Positions 1 through 7,489 of a DNA stretch of 9,711 nucleotides are shown in pieces. The notes below the pieces were generated by a model. It saw only the letters and a list, made by a program, of their open reading frames with translations. It had not been told where the DNA came from and ran no database searches. Position numbers and translations under genes: made by a program. Each line of letters starts with the position of its first letter. The stretch's first letter is position 1. The DNA comes from Octadecabacter sp. (GTDB taxonomy: Bacteria > Pseudomonadota > Alphaproteobacteria > Rhodobacterales > Rhodobacteraceae), in contig DQCL01000278.1 of assembly GCA_003533975.1 (NCBI GenBank), positions 1 through 9,711 of the forward strand. The letters run 5' to 3'.

Positions 1-1
1 C

Positions 2-754
2 GATGTCTATCCTGAAGTGAACGAACTTATTGGAGCGGTCTATCATGAGGTTTCTCACGAGGCCGCGGGTGTCAGAGTACGCGAAAGAGTGCGTGATGGG
101 TTCGAAATTGCCTTGGTTGGGCCGCCCAATTCCGGCAAATCTACGTTGCTCAATAGGCTAGCTGGCCGCGAAGCTGCGATCACATCTGACATTGCTGGAA
201 CGACACGTGACGTGATTGAAGTGCGGATGGATCTGGACGGGTTGCCGGTAACCGTTCTGGATACAGCCGGATTGCGTGATTCAGATGACGTTCTAGAGGG
301 CATCGGCATCGAACGCGGTCGGGTTCGGGCTCAGGACGCAGATGTTCGGGTCCACTTGCTGCAGGAAGAACCAAACCTAACATCTGAGAACGGCGCTGGT
401 TTGGATATCTACCTGAAATCAAAGGCAGATTTGACCGACGCAATTACTGAAGGTGCTATTTCGGGGTTGACTGGCTTGGGAGTCGATCAATTGCTGGAGC
501 AAATTTCAACGTACTTGCGAGATCAAGTTGCAGGAGCAGGCGTTGCCACGCGAACACGTCATCAGGTAGCGTTAGAAAAATCAGCCACCGCGCTGGAAAC
601 CGTTACAGCTGGCTTAGAGAGCGCAGAGTTGCCAGTTGACCTGTTGGCAGAGGATTTGCGCACCGCTATTCGTGCTTTGGATAGCCTGATTGGTCGCGTT
701 GATGTAGAGAACGTGCTAGGAGAAATCTTCTCGAGTTTTTGCATCGGCAAGTAA
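2..754 (+). CDS. mnmE: tRNA uridine-5-carboxymethylaminomethyl modification GTPase MnmE (5' partial)
   Basis: This is the C-terminal 250 residues of MnmE (TrmE). The frame is open from the window edge (DVYPEVNELIGAV...), so the GTG at 17 is an internal codon and the start lies upstream. MnmE works with MnmG on U34 of some tRNAs, using GTP, FAD and a folate C1 unit. Seen here, counted from position 2: a P-loop GPPNSGKS at about residues 40-47 (nt 119-142), a G2 region with GTTRD, G3 DTAGLR, a G4-like SKAD (nt 419-430) and the C-terminal FCIGK that ends MnmE proteins and carries the catalytic Cys. The N-terminal folate-binding domain is missing because it is outside the window; the family is about 430-450 aa. 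G4 has Ser where the textbook motif NKxD has Asn. The stop at 752-754 overlaps the AAGGA that serves mnmG, so the two genes are probably co-transcribed. Identification is secure. Confidence 0.96.
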   Translation, partial: DVYPEVNELIGAVYHEVSHEAAGVRVRERVRDGFEIALVGPPNSGKSTLLNRLAGREAAITSDIAGTTRDVIEVRMDLDGLPVTVLDTAGLRDSDDVLEGIGIERGRVRAQDADVRVHLLQEEPNLTSENGAGLDIYLKSKADLTDAITEGAISGLTGLGVDQLLEQISTYLRDQVAGAGVATRTRHQVALEKSATALETVTAGLESAELPVDLLAEDLRTAIRALDSLIGRVDVENVLGEIFSSFCIGK

Positions 755-757
755 GGA
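753..757 (+). promoter_or_regulatory. Ribosome binding site deciding the mnmG start
   Basis: AAGGA overlaps the mnmE stop codon (TAA 752-754). It abuts the TTG at 758 with no spacer, which is too close for that codon, but lies 9 nt before the GTG at 767. This favours GTG 767 as the mnmG start. Confidence 0.55.
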
Positions 758-758
758 T

Positions 759-774
759 TGTTTCACGTGAAACA
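759..774. promoter_or_regulatory. parS: parS centromere site 1 (perfect palindrome over the mnmG start)
   Basis: TGTTTCACGTGAAACA is a perfect 16-bp inverted repeat identical to the classical chromosomal parS consensus that ParB recognises. It lies about 2.5 kb upstream of parA. It covers the spacer between the mnmG ribosome binding site and the GTG start codon, and that GTG (767-769) is the right half of the central CACGTG. ParB would load here as a CTP-dependent clamp and spread along the DNA, seeding the partition complex. The match is seen directly; the function follows from the family. Confidence 0.93.
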
Positions 775-2635
775 TACGTATGATGTTGTCATTATCGGCG
801 GAGGGCATGCGGGCTGTGAAGCAGCCCATGCGTCTGCACGGATTGGCGCTAATACGTTACTTATTACACTGAGGAAGAACGACCTGGGTGTAATGTCCTG
901 TAATCCAGCGATTGGTGGGCTTGGTAAAGGACACCTGGTTCGGGAAATTGATGCTTTAGACGGGATTATGGGTAAGGCCGCAGACTACGCGGGCATCCAG
1001 TTTCGCCTCTTGAATCGCAAGAAAGGCCCAGCGGTCCAAGGCCCACGGACGCAGGCGGATCGCGTTCTGTATCGTAAAGCAATTCAAGACCTTACGGCGG
1101 CACGATCAAACTTGGACGTTTTTGAAGGTGAGGTGATTGATCTTACTTTGGAATCCGAGAGGGTTAGCGGGGTCGAGCTTTCGGATGGATCAATCGTTTC
1201 AACAAAGGCTGTTGTTTTAACATCCGGAACGTTTTTGCGGGGCATGATTCACATTGGCGATGTTTCGCATTCCGGTGGACGGATGGGGGACGCTCCCTCA
1301 ATCGCGCTTGCAGAGCGGCTGGCATCCTATGACCTTCCAATGGGGCGCTTGAAGACCGGCACACCGCCGAGGTTGGATGGCCAAACAATTGCATGGGACG
1401 GGCTCGAAACCCAAGAAGCTGATGCACAACCTGAGCTCTTCTCCTTTATGCACAGCGTGCCTTTTGCCAAGCAAATCGCCTGTGGTATCACGCATACAAA
1501 CACACAAACTCATGAAATAATTGAAAAAAACCTGTCCCGTTCGGCGATGTATGGGGGCCACATTGATGGTGTTGGTCCGCGGTACTGTCCATCAATCGAA
1601 GACAAAGTTGTTAGGTTCGCCGATAAAGAATCGCACCAGATATTTCTTGAACCAGAGAGCCTGACTGGCCATACAATCTATCCCAATGGCATTTCAACAT
1701 CGTTGCCTGTTGATGTGCAGGAAGACTATGTTCATTCGATCGTAGGACTTGAGAACGCGAAGATTCTACAGCCTGGTTATGCTATTGAATACGACTACGT
1801 TGATCCTAGAAGCCTGAGCTCGCAACTAGAACTAAAGAGCCTCCCCGGCTTGTTTCTTGCGGGACAGATAAACGGAACGACGGGTTATGAAGAAGCGGCC
1901 GGACAAGGTTTGGTCGCGGGTCTCAATGCCGCGACTAAGGCACTAAATAAGCCCCCTGTACTTTTCGATCGATCAACGTCCTACATTGGTGTCATGGTTG
2001 ACGACCTTACCGTGCGCGGTGTGACGGAACCCTATCGAATGTTTACCTCGCGCGCCGAATTTAGGCTTTCGCTTCGCGCGGATAATGCTGACCAAAGACT
2101 TACAGAGTTTGGCCACGCCAACGGCTTCGTTGAAGATAAGCGCTGGGCTGCTTTCAGTGAAAAGAAGGAAGCGCTTGAAAGTGGGCGCAACCTGTTGGCG
2201 GCTTCATCTGCATCGTCCCGTTCTCTGAGCGAAGCGGGCGTTAAGGTTGGTATTGATGGCCCGAAGCGAACATTGCTTGATGCATTGAGTATAGCTGGAA
2301 CGACTGTTGAATGCCTAGCGTCACTGAATCCGGAACTATCTGATATAAAACCAGAAATCTCGACCCAACTTGAGAGAGACGCCCTCTATTCACACTACGT
2401 TGAACGGCAGGCGCGCGACATTGAGGCATTGAATCGTGACCGCGAAAAGCTGATTCCAGCCGATATGAATTACTCTAGCATTCCCGGTCTATCGAATGAG
2501 TTGAAGGCGAAGCTGCGTGCAGCACTGCCCGATAACCTAGCCCAAGCAGCCCGAGTTGATGGTATAACGCCCGCAGCCCTGATGCTTGTCGCCGCAGAAA
2601 TTAAGAAGCGACAATTGAAGGTGGCAGCATCATGA
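767..2635 (+). CDS. mnmG: tRNA uridine-5-carboxymethylaminomethyl modification enzyme MnmG (GidA)
   Basis: MnmG is the FAD-dependent partner of MnmE in installing the aminomethyl-type group at C5 of U34 in tRNAs. With the GTG start at 767 it is 622 aa, close to the usual ~620-630. Landmarks in that numbering: dinucleotide-binding [12 protein letters not shown] at about 9-20; MSCNPAIGG with Cys45 and RYCPSIEDK with Cys274, matching the two cysteines known to matter in E. coli Mnm[13 protein letters not shown] at about 92-103 (GidA signature 1); [17 protein letters not shown] at about 366-382 (signature 2); and the C-terminal helical MnmE-binding domain ending YSSIPGLS...[12 protein letters not shown] at 758 in the same frame would add MFH, and many relatives appear to begin MFHVKH, but AAGGA sits directly against that TTG and is correctly spaced for 767. 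The first codons are shared with parS site 1. The TGA stop overlaps the rsmG ATG (ATGA). Confidence 0.95.
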   Translation: MKHTYDVVIIGGGHAGCEAAHASARIGANTLLITLRKNDLGVMSCNPAIGGLGKGHLVREIDALDGIMGKAADYAGIQFRLLNRKKGPAVQGPRTQADRVLYRKAIQDLTAARSNLDVFEGEVIDLTLESERVSGVELSDGSIVSTKAVVLTSGTFLRGMIHIGDVSHSGGRMGDAPSIALAERLASYDLPMGRLKTGTPPRLDGQTIAWDGLETQEADAQPELFSFMHSVPFAKQIACGITHTNTQTHEIIEKNLSRSAMYGGHIDGVGPRYCPSIEDKVVRFADKESHQIFLEPESLTGHTIYPNGISTSLPVDVQEDYVHSIVGLENAKILQPGYAIEYDYVDPRSLSSQLELKSLPGLFLAGQINGTTGYEEAAGQGLVAGLNAATKALNKPPVLFDRSTSYIGVMVDDLTVRGVTEPYRMFTSRAEFRLSLRADNADQRLTEFGHANGFVEDKRWAAFSEKKEALESGRNLLAASSASSRSLSEAGVKVGIDGPKRTLLDALSIAGTTVECLASLNPELSDIKPEISTQLERDALYSHYVERQARDIEALNRDREKLIPADMNYSSIPGLSNELKAKLRAALPDNLAQAARVDGITPAALMLVAAEIKKRQLKVAAS

Positions 2636-3252
2636 GCGAGGAAAATCTTCTGGTCGGCGGAAGGAGTGTTTCACGTGAAACATTTCAAAAGCTCGAGCAA
2701 CTTAGCGCGCTCATCATCAAGTGGACGAAGTCTATAAACCTAATCTCGCCGAACAGCGTTGCTGAGATATGGGATCGTCATATCGTTGATAGCGCACAAA
2801 TTTATGAAATAGCACCATCGAACTGGAGCAACTGGGTCGACCTCGGAAGTGGCGGCGGCCTTCCCGCTTTGGTTATTGCAATCCTTGACCAAGAACGACG
2901 CCCAATAACACTGGTTGAAAGCGACCAACGTAAGTGCTTGTTCCTTAACACAGCAAAGCGCGAGCTCGATCTCAATCTGGTGGTTGTAAACAAAAGAATT
3001 GAATCGACTGAACTTGGCAGTTTCGATGTCATGACCGCACGAGCGCTTGCCCCACTGACTGATCTATTAACATATGCAGTTCAATATCTTAGTCCAGAAG
3101 GTGTAGCGATCTTACCAAAAGGCGCACGTTTTAACGACGAGCTGGACCAAGCAGCCCAAGACTGGCAGTTTGATGTAACGTCTCATCCAAGCATAACAAA
3201 TGCAGAATCTCGAATTCTGGAAGTCTCAAGGATACACCGCCGTGAATCTTAG
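2632..3252 (+). CDS. rsmG: 16S rRNA (guanine-N7)-methyltransferase RsmG (GidB)
   Basis: RsmG transfers a methyl group from S-adenosylmethionine to N7 of a conserved guanine in the 530 loop of 16S rRNA (G527 in E. coli). The 206 residues match the family's ~200-210. The class I SAM-binding glycine loop [12 protein letters not shown] is at 69-80, preceded by IWDRHIVDS (47-54), and followed by the acidic end of strand 2 ([12 protein letters not shown], 94-105) and [12 protein letters not shown] (135-146). The ATG overlaps the mnmG stop as ATGA, with AAGG upstream, suggesting translational coupling. Codons 12-17 (SVSRET) are encoded by parS site 2, so this peptide may be kept partly for DNA-level reasons. 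The last 11 nt overlap the favoured parA start. By eye the gene is more AT-rich than the downstream rph-hrcA region. Loss of RsmG is known to give low-level streptomycin resistance in other bacteria. Confidence 0.95.
   Translation: MSEENLLVGGRSVSRETFQKLEQLSALIIKWTKSINLISPNSVAEIWDRHIVDSAQIYEIAPSNWSNWVDLGSGGGLPALVIAILDQERRPITLVESDQRKCLFLNTAKRELDLNLVVVNKRIESTELGSFDVMTARALAPLTDLLTYAVQYLSPEGVAILPKGARFNDELDQAAQDWQFDVTSHPSITNAESRILEVSRIHRRES
2667..2682. promoter_or_regulatory. parS: parS centromere site 2 (perfect palindrome inside rsmG)
   Basis: This is a second exact copy of TGTTTCACGTGAAACA, 1,908 bp downstream of the first and 575 bp upstream of the parA start. It lies in the rsmG reading frame in a different register from site 1: here it is read GTT TCA CGT GAA ACA (VSRET), at site 1 TTT CAC GTG AAA CA. 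Identical 16-mers in two unrelated genes and two registers point to selection on the DNA as a ParB site. Confidence 0.93.
3170..3197 (+). promoter_or_regulatory. Candidate promoter for parAB inside the rsmG 3' end
   Basis: TTGATG (3170-3175), 16 nt, then CATAAC (3192-3197) resembles a sigma-70 type -35/-10 pair and ends 44 nt before the favoured parA start. The hrcA candidate has the same -10 and the same spacing. The matches are partial (4/6 in each box) and lie in coding DNA, so this may be chance. parA could simply be read through from mnmE/mnmG. Confidence 0.22.
3228..3232 (+). promoter_or_regulatory. Ribosome binding site deciding the parA start
   Basis: AAGGA lies 9 nt before the GTG at 3242. 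The upstream in-frame ATG at 3200 has no comparable purine-rich sequence and would add 14 residues before the usual ParA N-terminus. Confidence 0.6.
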
Positions 3253-4060
3253 CCGCACAACGAACCCCAAGATCATTTCGATCGCAAATCAAAAAGGTGG
3301 CGTGGGGAAAACAACAACGACAATCAATCTCGGCGCAGCTCTCGCGCGTTGTGGTCGGCGCGTGCTTTTGATTGACCTTGACCCGCAAGGAAATGCGTCT
3401 ACCGGCCTCGGAATTGAGCCCGCGGACAGAATTGAAACGACATATGAACTTCTCACCGGAGACGCACTTCCAGCCGAAGCAGCATTGCCTACAAGTGTCG
3501 AGAATCTATTGATTATTCCCGCGACTACGGATCTGAGCTCTGCGGATATCAACCTTATGTCGAACGAGAAACGAAGCTACATGCTTCACGATGCCCTGCA
3601 TCAACCGGATATCGATGCCCTAGACCTGGATTACATACTGATTGATTGCCCGCCGTCTCTCAACATCTTGACAGTTAACGCCATGATCGCGTCCGACGCG
3701 GTCGTTGTGCCTCTGCAAAGTGAGTTTTTTGCCCTCGAAGGTTTGTCGCAACTCATGTTAACGATCCGAGATATTCGGCAAACTGCAAACCCGGCGTTAC
3801 GCATCGAAGGCATCGTTCTCACGATGTATGATAAGCGCAATAATCTATGCCAGCAGGTCGAAGTAGATGCGCGTGAGAATCTTGGTGAGCTGGTCTTCAA
3901 GACCGTGATCCCAAGGAACGTTAGACTAAGCGAGGCGCCGTCCTTCGCCCTTCCAATTATCGACTATGATCCAGCGTCAAAGGGGTCTCACGCCTATTTG
4001 GCCTTAGCCGAAGAAATAGTCTCGCGCGAATCTAACCCCAAACCCCGGAGAGCATCATGA
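3242..4060 (+). CDS. parA: Chromosome partitioning ATPase ParA (Soj family)
   Basis: ParA is the Walker-type ATPase that binds the nucleoid non-specifically as an ATP dimer and pulls ParB-parS complexes apart after origin duplication. From the GTG at 3242 it is 272 aa, typical of chromosomal ParA/Soj without an N-terminal HTH. The deviant Walker A KGGVGKTT is at 18-25, with signature Lys18 and P-loop Lys23. The A' box LIDLDPQGNAS is at 43-53 and Walker B ILIDCPPS at 132-139. The conserved PRNVRLSEAPSFALPI segment is at 224-239. The start was chosen on the AAGGA at 3228-3232 and because KIISIANQKGG then lies about 10 residues from the N-terminus, as usual in the family. The gene begins inside the last codons of rsmG and its TGA overlaps the parB ATG (ATGA), so parA and parB are almost certainly one operon. 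Confidence 0.95.
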   Translation: MNLSRTTNPKIISIANQKGGVGKTTTTINLGAALARCGRRVLLIDLDPQGNASTGLGIEPADRIETTYELLTGDALPAEAALPTSVENLLIIPATTDLSSADINLMSNEKRSYMLHDALHQPDIDALDLDYILIDCPPSLNILTVNAMIASDAVVVPLQSEFFALEGLSQLMLTIRDIRQTANPALRIEGIVLTMYDKRNNLCQQVEVDARENLGELVFKTVIPRNVRLSEAPSFALPIIDYDPASKGSHAYLALAEEIVSRESNPKPRRAS

Positions 4061-4947
4061 ATACATCCAAAACCCCAAACCGCGGCCTCGGGCGCGGTCT
4101 GTCAGCGCTGATGTCAGATGTAAACGGACCAAACGCCGATGCAAAAGAGGCCCCTACCACATCGGGCCGCACGTTACCGGTGGATCAGATCTATCCGAAT
4201 CCTGATCAGCCACGGCGCACGTTTGACGATCAAGCAATGAACGACCTCACCGCATCAATCGCCGAGAAGGGGATTATTCAGCCGCTCATCGTTCGCAAGA
4301 AAGATAGCAAAAATGGCGCCTATGAGATTGTTGCTGGTGAACGGCGCTGGCGTGCAGCACAACGGGCAAAACTGCACGAAGTACCTGTAATTATACGAGA
4401 ATTTAGCGACGTTGAGGTTCTTGAGGTCGCAATCATTGAAAATATCCAGCGTGCAGACCTGAACGCGATCGACGAGGCGGCCGGGTACAAGCAGTTGATG
4501 GAGAAATTTGGACGCACCCAAGAAGAGATGGGCAAAGCGTTAAGCAAAAGCAGAAGCCATATTGCGAACTCAGTCCGTCTTTTGACGTTGCCCGATTTCG
4601 TTCAAGGGCTTGTGCAAGAAGGAAAACTGTCCGCAGGGCATGCAAGAACACTTGTCGGGCACCCAGATGCAGACAGTCTTGCCGCTCAAATCGTTAAAAA
4701 TGGGCTCTCAGTCCGGGACTCGGAAAAGCTGACGAAAGCAACCAAAGCGCCGTCCAAAAGGGCTCCCCGCGCTAAAACAGTCTCGAAAGATGCAGATACC
4801 GTCCAGATCGAAAACGATCTTTCTGCTCATCTCGGAATGCGAGTGAGCATCAATCACGCGGAAGGCAAAGAAAACGGCCAAGTAACGTTGAGCTACCGTG
4901 ATCTGGAACAGTTGGATGACCTTCTCAGGCTTCTATCGGGCAATTAA
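4057..4947 (+). CDS. parB: Chromosome partitioning protein ParB (parS-binding CTPase clamp)
   Basis: ParB binds parS, closes into a CTP-dependent sliding clamp, spreads over neighbouring DNA and stimulates ParA ATPase. The 296 residues match the family. In order: N-terminal ParA-activating peptide GLGRGLSALM (10-19); a linker; the ParB/Srx-like CTP-binding domain with YPNPDQPRRTF (46-56), GERRWRAA (94-101, the GxxRxxA loop) and ENIQR (128-132); the parS-reading HTH around 153-177 (RTQEEMGKALSKSRSHIANS and following); and a Lys/Ala/Pro-rich linker at about 225-245. The C-terminal dimerisation helix LSYRDLEQLDDLLRLL is at 278-293. GGAG at 4047-4050 lies 6 nt before the ATG. Its expected targets, two perfect parS sites, are present upstream. 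The TAA overlaps the hemW stop on the opposite strand by 4 bp, leaving no room for an intergenic terminator. Confidence 0.96.
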   Translation: MNTSKTPNRGLGRGLSALMSDVNGPNADAKEAPTTSGRTLPVDQIYPNPDQPRRTFDDQAMNDLTASIAEKGIIQPLIVRKKDSKNGAYEIVAGERRWRAAQRAKLHEVPVIIREFSDVEVLEVAIIENIQRADLNAIDEAAGYKQLMEKFGRTQEEMGKALSKSRSHIANSVRLLTLPDFVQGLVQEGKLSAGHARTLVGHPDADSLAAQIVKNGLSVRDSEKLTKATKAPSKRAPRAKTVSKDADTVQIENDLSAHLGMRVSINHAEGKENGQVTLSYRDLEQLDDLLRLLSGN

Positions 4948-6092
4948 GACCCCAAAAGATGTGAGATTATAGCATTAAGGACAGGCCGCCCGCTTGGTGT
5001 CACCGTTAGACGTGATCCTTGCGAAGACAGGTGCCCTAATTCCTTTAAGTGATTGATTTTGAAAGCATTATCAACGATCCAACCTTCGGGAAGCTCAATT
5101 CCCTCAGACATCCTGAGCCCCATTAGCACACGCTCTTCAATAACTTCAGTCGCGCTAAGTGCAGACAGGGGTGCTTTGTCGATTGTGCCGGTTTCGACCT
5201 GCTCAATCCAGATACCTGGGCTTTTCACACATACCGTTTCATGGCGAAGGCCATCTAAGGTCAATCTTCCATGCGCTCCGGGACCAATCCCAGCCCAATC
5301 CCCAGATCGCCAATAGATCAGGTTATGTCGGCTTTCTTGTCCCTTTTTGGCATGATTAGACACTTCATACGCCGGCAATCCCGCCTTCTCGCATGTCTCT
5401 TGGGTGATGTCCCACATGTCCGCACCAAGATCCTCACTCGGTAAACCTTTCAGCAACCCCCTCTTAAAGCGGTCACCAAACGCGGTGCCGTCTTCAATCG
5501 TCAGTTGGTAAAGTGACAAATGATCAGGATTGAACGAAAGCGCACGACTTAACTCAGACTGCCACTGCTCCGCTGTTTGGTTCTGTCGCGCATAGATTAA
5601 ATCAAAGCTCACGCGGTCAAATGTTGAACGTGCTAACTCAACAGCCGACAGAGCCTCTTTTGCCGAATGCAAACGACCAAGCGCCTTAAGATCGGGATCA
5701 TTCAGTGCCTGAACACCAACCGAAACGCGGTTTACACCCGCTGCGTGATACCCCGCAAAACGGCCAGCCTCAATTGAGGTTGGGTTCGCCTCCAGCGTGA
5801 TTTCAATGTCGTTCGCAAGGCGCCAAGACTTCCTAACCCTATTCAAAATCCGCTCGACAGTCTTAACATCCATGAGGCTAGGTGTGCCGCCCCCAAAAAA
5901 CACCGAGTTCAAGACGCGGTCCGGCGTCAGTGCGGCCAGACGATCAATCTCTTTTTCAAACGCGCTCGCCCAACGCGCTTGATCAATTGATGCGACAACA
6001 TGGGAATTAAAATCGCAATACGGGCACTTTGCTTGGCAAAATGGCCAGTGGACATAAAGGCCAAAGCCACCGTCGCGCCAAGCTTCAGGCAA
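4944..6092 (-). CDS. hemW: Radical SAM heme chaperone HemW
   Basis: HemW is a cytoplasmic radical-SAM-family protein that binds heme and hands it to target hemoproteins. It is often mislabelled as oxygen-independent coproporphyrinogen III oxidase. With the start at 6092 it is 382 aa. The iron-sulfur motif CQAKCPYCDF (Cys19, 23, 26) has Phe where true HemN enzymes have a fourth Cys (CxxxCxxCxC). GGGTPS is at 67-72, LEANPTS at about 100-106, and HNLIYW at 256-261 matches the HNxxYW motif linked to heme binding. The motif pattern favours HemW over HemN. TTG at 6092 is preceded by GAGG with 6 nt spacing. An in-frame TTG at 6104, just after an in-frame stop, would give 386 aa but has no ribosome binding site. 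Either start lies inside the end of rdgB, so the gene is the third of the rph-rdgB-hemW operon. The stop overlaps that of parB. Confidence 0.93.
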   Translation of the reverse strand: MPEAWRDGGFGLYVHWPFCQAKCPYCDFNSHVVASIDQARWASAFEKEIDRLAALTPDRVLNSVFFGGGTPSLMDVKTVERILNRVRKSWRLANDIEITLEANPTSIEAGRFAGYHAAGVNRVSVGVQALNDPDLKALGRLHSAKEALSAVELARSTFDRVSFDLIYARQNQTAEQWQSELSRALSFNPDHLSLYQLTIEDGTAFGDRFKRGLLKGLPSEDLGADMWDITQETCEKAGLPAYEVSNHAKKGQESRHNLIYWRSGDWAGIGPGAHGRLTLDGLRHETVCVKSPGIWIEQVETGTIDKAPLSALSATEVIEERVLMGLRMSEGIELPEGWIVDNAFKINHLKELGHLSSQGSRLTVTPSGRPVLNAIISHLLGS

Positions 6093-6693
6093 AACAGCCC
6101 TCAATCAACTTGGCAAAGGCATCCGCCCGATGGCTGATTTTGTTTTTCTCCCAACGGTCCATTTCACCGAAAGTTTGTGAATAGCCATCAGGTTGGAAAA
6201 TCGGGTCGTACCCATGCCCTTGATCGCCACGCATAGGCCAAACCAACCGGCCTGGCATGACGCCTTCGAAAACCTCATCGTGGCCATCTGGCCAAGCAAG
6301 CACCAAACAGCACCGGAACTGCGCGAGGCGAGGTTCAGGCGCGTTGCGCGCGTCCAGTTCATCCCACGTTCGCGTCATTGCTTTCACAAAATCCCGACCG
6401 TTCGGCGTCTCTGCCCAATCCGCAGTATAAACACCCGGTGCCCCGTCCAGCCCGTCAACGGTAATCCCGCTGTCATCTGACAAGGCGGGCAATCCAGTAG
6501 CCTTTACCGCAGCATGTGCCTTGATCCGCGCATTCCCTACAAACGTCGTTTCCGTTTCTTCGGGTTCCGGCAAGCCATGTTCGGCGTTTGACGAAACAGC
6601 GACCCCAAACGGAGACAGCAAATCCGCAATCTCCTCAAGCTTCCCACGATTGTGGGTCGCGATCAGCAGTTCTGTTCCCTCAAACTTTCGCAT
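6085..6693 (-). CDS. rdgB: dITP/XTP pyrophosphatase RdgB (Ham1 family)
   Basis: RdgB hydrolyses non-canonical purine nucleoside triphosphates (dITP, ITP, XTP) to the monophosphate and pyrophosphate, which keeps deaminated purines out of DNA and RNA. The 202 residues match the family's ~195-205. The nucleotide-binding start LLIATHNRGKLEEI is at 9-22, ALSDDSGITVDGLDGAPGVY at 70-89 carries the metal and base-binding acidic residues, and GYDPIF (161-166), FGEM (175-178) and KISHRADAF (185-193) complete the Ham1 signature set. The ATG at 6693 shares its A with the rph TAA (TAATG), a classic coupled junction, and the 3' end overlaps hemW by 8-20 nt depending on the hemW start. Confidence 0.95.
   Translation of the reverse strand: MRKFEGTELLIATHNRGKLEEIADLLSPFGVAVSSNAEHGLPEPEETETTFVGNARIKAHAAVKATGLPALSDDSGITVDGLDGAPGVYTADWAETPNGRDFVKAMTRTWDELDARNAPEPRLAQFRCCLVLAWPDGHDEVFEGVMPGRLVWPMRGDQGHGYDPIFQPDGYSQTFGEMDRWEKNKISHRADAFAKLIEGCFA
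6099..6102 (-). promoter_or_regulatory. Ribosome binding site supporting the hemW TTG start
   Basis: On the minus strand GAGG lies 6 nt upstream of the TTG at 6092, within the last codons of rdgB. The alternative TTG at 6104 has only GCCAAGTTGA before it. The signal is short, so the choice is moderate. Confidence 0.4.
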
Positions 6694-7400
6694 TACGCAA
6701 CCGCCGCCAACTGCGCCGCCGTCAACTCGGCGATGCCTTTGTCGGCCAATTCCATCATCGCATTCATCTGATCACGGGTGAACGTGGACCCCTCGGCGGA
6801 CATTTGAATCTCGATCAGCTTGTCGCCGGTCAAAACGAAGTTCCCATCAACACCCGCTTCGGAATCCTCAGGATAGTCGAGGTCCAGAACGGACTGGCCA
6901 GCATAGACCCCACATGAAACCGCAGCGACAGGAACAAGCAGCGGGTCAGAAATCACATCGCCGGCTTTCATTAGCTTCTGAACAGCCAGCTTCAATGCAA
7001 CCCAGCCACCAGTGATAGATGCACAGCGCGTTCCGCCATCCGCCTGAATCACATCGCAATCCACCACGATCTGACGTTCGCCCAATGCAACACGATCCAC
7101 ACCAGCTCGCAGTGAACGACCGATTAGGCGCTGAATTTCCTGCGTCCGTCCGCTCTGCCCGTTCTTGGCTTCACGTCGCATCCGTGTGTTCGTCGCACGC
7201 GGCAGCATTCCGTATTCCGCAGTGACCCAACCCAGCCCCGAGTTCTTAAGAAACGAAGGGACGCGTTCATCGACCGATGCGGTGCACAGCACATGCGTAT
7301 CACCACATTTAATCAAACAAGATCCCTCAGCATGGCGCGTGACGCCGGTCTCTATCGAAATCGTCCGCATTTCATCAATTTGTCGTCCAGAGGGGCGCAT
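6693..7400 (-). CDS. rph: Ribonuclease PH
   Basis: RNase PH trims the 3' ends of tRNA precursors by phosphorolysis, using phosphate and releasing nucleoside diphosphates, and acts as a ring hexamer. From the ATG at 7400 it is 235 aa, the standard length. It opens with [12 protein letters not shown], the usual N-terminus. [10 protein letters not shown] (122-131) is the phosphate-binding arginine region, preceded by [13 protein letters not shown] (109-121). The acidic stretch [11 protein letters not shown] (172-182) holds the conserved metal-binding aspartates. AAGGA lies 6 nt upstream of the ATG. The frame stays open 126 nt further upstream into hrcA, but that extension has no family character. 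It is the first gene of the rph-rdgB-hemW operon, divergent from hrcA. Confidence 0.96.
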   Translation of the reverse strand: MRPSGRQIDEMRTISIETGVTRHAEGSCLIKCGDTHVLCTASVDERVPSFLKNSGLGWVTAEYGMLPRATNTRMRREAKNGQSGRTQEIQRLIGRSLRAGVDRVALGERQIVVDCDVIQADGGTRCASITGGWVALKLAVQKLMKAGDVISDPLLVPVAAVSCGVYAGQSVLDLDYPEDSEAGVDGNFVLTGDKLIEIQMSAEGSTFTRDQMNAMMELADKGIAELTAAQLAAVA

Positions 7401-7406
7401 CGCATG

Positions 7407-7411
7407 TCCTT
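7407..7411 (-). promoter_or_regulatory. Ribosome binding site deciding the rph start
   Basis: On the minus strand AAGGA lies 6 nt before the ATG at 7400. This supports a 235-aa RNase PH rather than the longer open frame that would run into hrcA. Confidence 0.65.
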
Positions 7412-7461
7412 TCAAAGGTTTCCCAACGGTTACGCGCACCCTCACAAAATTCCAACCCCGA

Positions 7462-7489
7462 TTGACCTTTCGCGAGGCTCGTTCATAAC
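7462..7489 (+). promoter_or_regulatory. Candidate hrcA-grpE promoter
   Basis: TTGACC (7462-7467) and CATAAC (7484-7489) are separated by 16 nt, resembling a housekeeping sigma-70 -35/-10 pair. They lie 25 nt upstream of the hrcA ATG. The -35 is a good match (5/6), the -10 only fair. It does not look like a heat-shock sigma promoter. Confidence 0.35.

Noticed and set aside
205..210. CACGTG in mnmE, a possible third parS core
   Set aside because: The flanks (CGA and ACG) do not continue the GTTT...AAAC arms, so only the 6-bp core matches, which is expected by chance.
4944..6104. hemW read as oxygen-independent coproporphyrinogen III oxidase (hemN)
   Set aside because: The cluster motif is CxxxCxxCxF, lacking the fourth Cys of true HemN, and HNxxYW is present, which together fit HemW.
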